Shown in pieces: positions 58,024 through 64,000 of a stretch of DNA of 64,000 nt. A model generated the notes under the pieces. The model had not been told where the DNA came from, made no database searches, and saw only the letters and a list, made by a program, of their open reading frames with translations. The stretch is from Lunularia cruciata (taxonomy: Eukaryota; Streptophyta; Marchantiopsida; Lunulariales; Lunulariaceae). The position numbers were made by a program, and so were the translations under genes. The stretch covers positions 10,492,974 through 10,556,973 of the forward strand of contig OX419757.1 in NCBI GenBank assembly GCA_948567375.1, given 5' to 3'. Position 1 is the first letter of the stretch. Every line of letters starts with the position of its first letter.

Positions 58024-60180
58024 TCATCTGAACACACGTGTTACCTAACAGTTGGAACCCTCCACTCTCGTAACTAGTATTCTTGCTATTGAGTAGGGTA
58101 GTGACAGGCAACCTAACCTGTTATCAGAACATGCACTATTGGTCTGTTGGTCATCACTTCCAACATTACCAATGAGAAACACATAGCACTCCTAAAAGGA
58201 AAGAACCTAAGCACAATGCCCGCACACCAATCCAAACCAACTAGGCGTACATACAAGCATGCAAGCACAGAGAGGATCCAATCATAGGAATGCGGCAACA
58301 ACTCTCTATGGTTTTTTTTGGAAAAGAGCTTTAGAGCCTTTGTGCTCTATCATCAAGCTAGTTACAACCTGTACTCCAAGTCTCCTCCAAGCTGTACTTC
58401 AGATCTCAACAAATTCCTACTCCATGTGGGGATTTCCTATGTCTTCTTGATGGGGAAAACTCTATGCAGCTCATATGAACATAACTCTTTTTGTATAGCT
58501 TGGATTCAAGTGTTTAACAATTTATTGGAAAGCTTGTAAGATAAGATTTCCAATGATATAAAATAGACTTCAATGAGATAACTAAAACTCCCCTACAATC
58601 TCTCAAAGTTTGCCATGTTTTTGCAACTCTCACCCTAATTTAAAAATCCCCTTTTTAGGGTTTTGCCCCTGGTTCTTGCCAACTTTCCCCTAATTTCTAA
58701 ATCAGATGTACACTTGATCCTCAAAAAATTCTCTGGAAATCTGAACTCTCAATCATAGTCACAAAAGTGAGAGAATTGACATTCAATTAGGGTTGAAGAA
58801 AGAAATGCTCCTCAGAGCTTACAATAGTCTTTTTAGTAAAACTTATTGCATCAGATCTCACTCTCTATGAGTCCAGAGCCAACTAAAGTTTCCAAAGTAC
58901 TTGGTCGTCTGCTTGGTTAACACTCTACATTTTTTTATGGCCTAATCAAACCCCAATCCCTAGATATGGATCAATTCTTGAGCTGGGCTAACTTGTGAGC
59001 CATGCAGACCCATGTATACTTGATCCAAGACCTTGAATTCTCTATTTGAAGAATTCACATGAAACCTTCACACAAAGATGCACACTCTAACCAACAACAA
59101 AACTGGAAATTTTCATAAGGTATCTTGAACCAAAACTTGGGGAGTGACCAAAACTCCAAACCTGATCACTAGCTCTTCTCCATCACCTTGCACCTCAAGA
59201 GCTTCATCTTCAATCAACCAGATCTAATTCTAGGTTGATCCAAAAAACTGAAATTTCTTGTGCTCAATACTGTAAGCACTTTGTCTACTCTCCAATCCCA
59301 CTAACAAATAGTAAAAATTTCTCAAGAAGCTCACTCAATTGCCTACTTTGTGCTCTTGGGTATGAATTTTACCCCCTTGATTCAATTGATCATATCCCTC
59401 TTAGAATCAGCTTAAATTGTGTGATTTCTATCTTCAGATTGTAGCCTGTTAGCTCCTCTTTCCAACCATGTCCTTTGTTCCCCAAATGGCATCCCCGAAC
59501 TTCTTTGATGGTCAAAAAACTTCAGACTTTTCTCTTGGGACCTAATTTCTTGCACATTTGTCCTTTAGTCATTTTACTTTTTGACAAATGGACCTCACAA
59601 CTCCACCTTGAAGCTTATGAGCAAAACTTTAGGCATTCTCCAACTATAGAAGCACATATATTATAAAGTCCCATACATGTTCATAAGTAAGCACAAGAAG
59701 GATGATAGGATCCGAGTTTCCCATCACCGACTCCACGAATACCGCCCCAAAATGTACCACCAACCAGCTCCGTAAGCCATCACGGTGCAAAATCTGAAGC
59801 CTGATGAGAAAAGGATGCGGGAGTGGCAGATAGAGATCATGGGACATCTCATGCTCAAACGCTTGCTCTGATGTTCTACCACTCACACACTACTACAACT
59901 CTCACTCCCAATGTCCTCCTCCCCCTCAAGACTACTTGACTGACACACCCCCTCATCTCTCCACTCGCACTCATCTTTATTCATCAGAGCCCTCAAACAT
60001 GATAAGATTCTAACCCATGTGGCCAATCACATACATGTACATAGATTGCTCATATGGCAGCATCTCATCCGTTGGATCTAATAGGCAACCTACTCCACTA
60101 TTGTGGAGATACAATTGATAAGTCACTTTTTTACGGGCTACACAAACCACAACACAACAACGGAGATTAGGATGCAAATG
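58024..60180. other. Unassigned repeat sequence with a segment like the element E leader
   Basis: 58070-58290 resembles 46380-46600 in the element E leader. The short piece 52566-52617 left of element III should belong to the same unit. No coding sequence is recognised. 59640-59690 has weak similarity to repeat X. Probably a remnant of another E-related element. Confidence 0.45.
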
Positions 60181-61382
60181 CAAGACCATTCATTGTTTCT
60201 TCTTTGTCATCAACAAGTTTAACCTTAGACAAAAGTATGTTACAAATGGTATAAAGTATTGAGGTGGCATATTTGTCCTCCAATTGACAAGCATTTTGCC
60301 CAATTCACCTTCTCTCTTATGAACATTTGGTGGAAGAAGACCGCTTGATATATCATTACATACATAGTTCACTCAGACTTGAACAGTGCTATCATTGCTC
60401 CAAAATTGCTTTGCTTTATTGGGTCCCAATAGGTATCTACCTTGTAACTATTGTTGGTGCCTCAAGCAAAGAAATAATTTCTCATATCTACGGTCTCTTC
60501 CAAAGCCTCACACTTTTGATAGAAGGTAACTCCATCTACATCTCCTGCTTCTTTCTCTAGGACTAACTTCCAATTAGACTTTGTCCATCAAGCTGGATTT
60601 CCTCTCTTCCCCACTACTTCAAGGCCATCCTCACAATTGCTAGCAGCTATCTCTACCATGAAACCTGGAAAACTCAAGTTCCAATTCCAGGCCAGAAATG
60701 TAATGGGAAGTCTACTTAGGGCCTTGATTTGTGCCACTACATATAATCTACAAATTGAAGGACTCCTTATTGCAAGTGAGGAGCTCTTCTTACCATCTTT
60801 CTTGGCTGTTATGTGCTCACGGGTTGTTTGGCATTGGAAAATATCCCCTCTCCTAGATGCATGATTCTAACCACCTTTGGACTTTGGAGAATTAAACTCT
60901 TGTTTGGCTTCATGACTTTTATTCCTTCAGGATACTCAAAGGAACAAGATATCTTCTTGGCATTTCCAATCTCCCTTGGTGAAGTCTTCATTTAAAGTGC
61001 TCTATGATGCAGTCATTTTTCAATTGATTTCGAAATTGACTCACACCACTTTTGTGTGTTTATTTCTTGTCACTCTCAAAGCATTTGTCTCACAACTCAA
61101 TTGCTTCTTTAATTGTTCCTTCTTGACTGGCCTGCCTTAAAGAAAATTTGTTACAAATTCTTTGGATCAGATTGAGCCTCCAGATACAAAGATGCCCTTC
61201 TTTGGGTCTACCACTCTGTAAGTCTCATCCGAGTACTTCTTTCCCTGACCTAAAGTTGACTTCTTTGGGTCTACTCTAAACACACACAATTCCATTTTTT
61301 TTCTTCTTCACTTGGCTGCAATTTGGTTTCCATAATACACCTCTTTAAAAGTTGTAAAAATAAAAAATGTGGGTCCTGCACA
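60181..61382 (-). mobile_element. LTR fragment F with LORF
   Basis: Element-sense start TGTGCAGGACCCACATTTTTT at 61382 is like that of element I (TGTGGTGCCCACATTTTTT). It lacks the rest of the LTR beyond about 60181. No polypurine tract precedes it, so it may be a 5' LTR or a solo fragment. Confidence 0.7.
60190..60991 (-). pseudogene. LORF, fragment F
   Basis: The start at 60991 (MKTSPREIGN) is followed by KPNKSLILQSPKVVRI, matching KPINSLMFNSSEGVRI in element IVa, then NPAWWTKSNWKLVLEKEA (element I has NPARWTESDWRLVLRKEA), YKVDTYWDPIKQSN, and MPPQYFIPFVTYFCLRLNLL (element I PPHYIVPFAAHFYLGLNLL). Frameshifts lie between blocks. The coiled-coil half is missing. A third diverged family with the same N-terminal protein supports LORF as a real gene. 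Confidence 0.75.
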
Positions 61383-61439
61383 TGTGGATTAGGAAGCTCA
61401 TTGCTCAAGTAGTACCATAGAATCCAAAAATCTAGACAA

Positions 61440-61816
61440 AAGTAGCAAAAAGTTTAGTCCTACAAGTTGTGCTTTCTAGGAAGGGTAGAACACAGTTGCA
61501 AACACTACATTTTGGAATGACATGGCACTTGGAGTTGAATGATTCATCATATTCAAGAGCAATCCCAGCTAGATTTTAGAGTGAAAGTGATTAGTTGATG
61601 ATTTCTTTGTGATTTATTATGTCATAGAAGGTGACCCTACACTCTTTTGGGAGTGTTTTTTACCAAAGAGGTTAAAAAGGAGATAATAGAAAAAATTGAG
61701 ATTTGGTGACAAGTGCATGTTTCACTTCACTTCTAGGCATTTCCAAAAAATATCCTTATTGGAATGAACTGTTCTTATTTACTATACTACAAGTAATTTG
61801 ACAATGAGCTATCACA
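61440..61816 (+). mobile_element. Element VI 5' LTR, 3' part only
   Basis: Similar to the R/U5 end of element III (GTTGTGC-x-TTC, GGGTAGAACACA, CTCTTTTGGGAGTG). It ends in ATCACA, followed by a primer site. The left limit is unclear; fragment F abuts it head-to-head at 61382/61383. Confidence 0.7.
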
Positions 61817-61823
61817 TATGTTT

Positions 61824-61841
61824 TGGGACCGCTGCCAGAGA
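61824..61841 (+). other. Element VI primer-binding site (tRNA-Asp type)
   Basis: TGGGACCGCTGCCAGAGA resembles TGGCGCCGCTGCCGGGGA at most positions and lies seven bases after the LTR end. Confidence 0.8.
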
Positions 61842-61883
61842 TACACTCCTTGGAGTGCCCAAAAGTGAAGTTGTGCAAAGACA

Positions 61884-63940
61884 ATGAATGTTGTCCAAGG
61901 ACCTAGGAGCTATTCAAACACCTTGTGAATTGAGAGCAATAAAGAGAAACCAAGGATGTGCTATCAAGAGATGTCTAATCAACAAGAGAAAAGCTCAAGA
62001 AGGGTCTCATTCTCTTGAGAGAAAAATAGTTTTGGAAGATGAATTACCCCGACAAGTGGTAAACTTGTAGGAGAGTGACATCTTCCTCATAGACTTGACT
62101 AATCCACCAATTTTTGGAGGAGTGCACTTGTCTATTCTTCTATAGGATACCAAGGAAGGTTCTTGCTTACAAACCATGGAGAGTGCCATTCAAGGACAAG
62201 CTGAAGGAGAGTACTTGAAGTACTTCTTGCCAGAGAGCACTTAAAGTGCACAATAAAAGGAGTATAAACACTTTTGCTTCTCCAATCTCTCTTTGATAAA
62301 GATGTAGATTTTAAAGTTCCCCTAGAAATCACACTTACTATTGATCAAAGCAAGCACCAAGATTGCATCAGTTTGGATGTGTTGTCTTCCTTGACAGAAG
62401 ATAGTGATGGATTTTTTGCTAGTGCACCAGATTGGGACTTATCCTTTTATTCACCGATAAGTTTGCATCTTGCTTTTGATCATATCCTTAATCACAACCC
62501 TATGGCAAACCATGCCCCCTTCACAAGGCAGAACTATAAGAAGTTCAAAGGCAAAGATGAAGATGGGGATCCCGACACCTTCATGAAGGAGTTTGAGTAC
62601 ATCTCTATAGCCAATAGAGAAGATATGGTAGATGATCTACTTTGGATATTTCCAAATCTTTTGAGTAAGGAGGCAAGGAATTGGTACACTCATGTGCGCC
62701 AAGATCCTATCAATGTTGATTATTGGCCAGCACTCAAGTGCCAATCTTTGAAGCATTCTAGGGAATTGGACTATGAAGCAAATCTGTTTGCTACTCTCAA
62801 TAACCTAGAAAGGAGGAAAAATAGGAAGTTGCAAGATTATATGGTGAGGTTCCAAAGTTTGTTAAACCAAGTGCCAAGAAGAGGAGTGACTATAGGGTAC
62901 TTGAATTCACAGGCAGTAGCTTGGTCCCTAGGCGGACTTCCAATTGACTTGTGAGTCTTTGCCAAGGAACAAGATCATGATACACCACACTGAGTGCTCA
63001 AGTCAATCAAGTTGTATAAATCTTCTTTGATGAACTCCTCAAGTAATCTATGCCAAGCAACTTGTCAGTTTGTCCTCATAGTCATCTAGTACATCTTCAT
63101 CTTCAGAATCTTCCTCAAAGGAGGAAGAGAAGGAGAGGCACAAAGAGAAACAAGGCATTTGATGGCCCAAGGTGCAATCCAACTCAAAGAAACCTGCATA
63201 GCTAGGTTCAAATCTAGAAGACTTAATCAAAGTGTTTGTTGACTTCAAGCTTTAGATAGTTGGTTCAAGAGAATGACAAAAGGTCCCTTCATATGCTTGA
63301 CCAAATGTGTGGTTCATGCAAGAAGTTTGGATTAGCATTAGCTTCTTGCTATAGATTAGCCATTTACAAATATGTACCACTAGAGAATGATGCTATTGGG
63401 CAACAAAGAAGGATTTCATCTCTTAAGTAGAATCCGCCCCCTAGAGTGTGCTATAATTGTAGAGGCACTAGTCATTGGGTATCCAATTGTCCAAAACCTA
63501 GAGGATTGACCCCCTATAACTTGTTGTGTGTGAATTGTGGGGGCTCTAGGGCATCCAAGGTCCATCTGCCCTTATCTTCTAGTTCTGAGGCAGCGAATAG
63601 AGTGTGTACCTTACCCTCTACCACCTATAGGAGATACCACAGTCAACTATATGCCATTAGAGGAACATGAAGGAGACCGTTTGCCCAATTTAGAAGTCAA
63701 TTGGATGCATATTGGATCAAAGAAGAAGAAGGTGAGTACCATGTCAACATCAGAATTGTGGAACTCTCCTTGACTAGATAAATTGCACAAAGATGAGAAT
63801 CAGGAATTCTCCAAGAAAGAACTCAAACTATTGGAAAAGGTCAAGTGGAGTAAGGGAAAGCAACAAATGCACAACAAAATGCTTCCTACCAAATGATGGT
63901 GCTTCCATTCCAAGTGCAAATGCTATAGAGGAAAGCACTC
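61884..63940 (+). pseudogene. Element VI gag
   Basis: An ATG at 61884 (MNV) is at the place of the gag start in elements I and III. The longest open part (62274-62954) holds the gag core: DEDGDPDTFMKEFEYISIAN, then NWYTHVRQDP, LNNLERRKNRKLQDY and AVAWSLGGLP, matching element I domain by domain. A zinc knuckle CYNCRGTSHWVSNC lies at 63449-63490, with a second (CVNCGG, then GHPRSIC after a frameshift) near 63530-63570. LPNLEVNW near 63690 matches WPDLEVLK in element I. The rest of the element lies beyond the window. Confidence 0.85.
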
Positions 63941-64000
63941 TAAGTACTACAACCACCGGCAATTTGCCCAACTTTCTAGCCAATATTTGTCAAAAAGTGT

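Noticed and set aside
58024-60180. Short open frames such as 58259-58539 and 59235-59666
   Set aside because: Under 75 codons, no motif, overlapping frames; region partly resembles a transposon leader.
1-64000. Host genes, tRNA, rRNA, CRISPR arrays, bacterial operons
   Set aside because: No cloverleaf, no rRNA core sequence, no regularly spaced repeats and no reading frame outside transposon domains could be supported.

Overview
The window is a nest of decayed LTR retrotransposons from a large land-plant nuclear genome. I found no host protein gene, tRNA, rRNA or CRISPR array. The evidence for a plant: Ty3/gypsy and Ty1/copia polyproteins of plant type, primer-binding sites matching plant tRNA-Asp(GUC) and initiator tRNA-Met, nested insertions with 5-bp target duplications, and AT-rich sequence. 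A gymnosperm or fern would fit the repeat density, but the species cannot be named from this sequence.

Layout. 1-2764: a broken non-LTR-type reverse transcriptase (+), a copia pol tail (-) with a GA/GT microsatellite in its probable LTR, and a B-type LTR with primer site. About 3700-6913: a decayed long LTR of family A (+) with its own reading frame. 7220-7956: another B-type LTR. 8180-12737: gypsy element G2 (-), its integrase split by a B-type solo LTR (9535-10227, target duplication GTTAC). 12774-26475: element I (-), a 13.7-kb gypsy element with about 3.77-kb LTRs and target duplication GAATG, inserted into a second family A copy (12738-12773 joined to 26476-29800). 29800-34820: element IVa (-). 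35935-37983 plus 48013-52565: element IVb (-), split by element E (37984-48012, -). 52618-58023: element III (+), a deletion derivative with target duplication ACTAC. 60181-61382: LTR fragment F (-). 61440-64000: gag end of element VI (+).

Two things stand out. First, element E is a gypsy element whose polyprotein region holds a DNMT3/DRM-like cytosine-5 DNA methyltransferase between protease and reverse transcriptase, and a PHD finger just after the integrase. It is a retrotransposon carrying both a DNA-methylation writer and a probable histone-tail reader, although this copy is inactivated. Second, the related elements I, III, IV, A and F carry a long reading frame inside the U3 part of the LTR itself, here called LORF. 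It has a conserved N-terminal block, a basic patch, an acidic linker and a long coiled coil. Because it sits in the LTR, it is present twice in a complete element and would lie after pol in the genomic RNA, the position of env in retroviruses.

Elements I and IVa also share a lysine in place of the catalytic glutamate of the integrase DDE triad. All coding regions contain stops or frameshifts, so the locus is a fossil record. The order of nesting is partly readable: family A, G2 and IV are older; E, I, III and the solo LTRs are younger.
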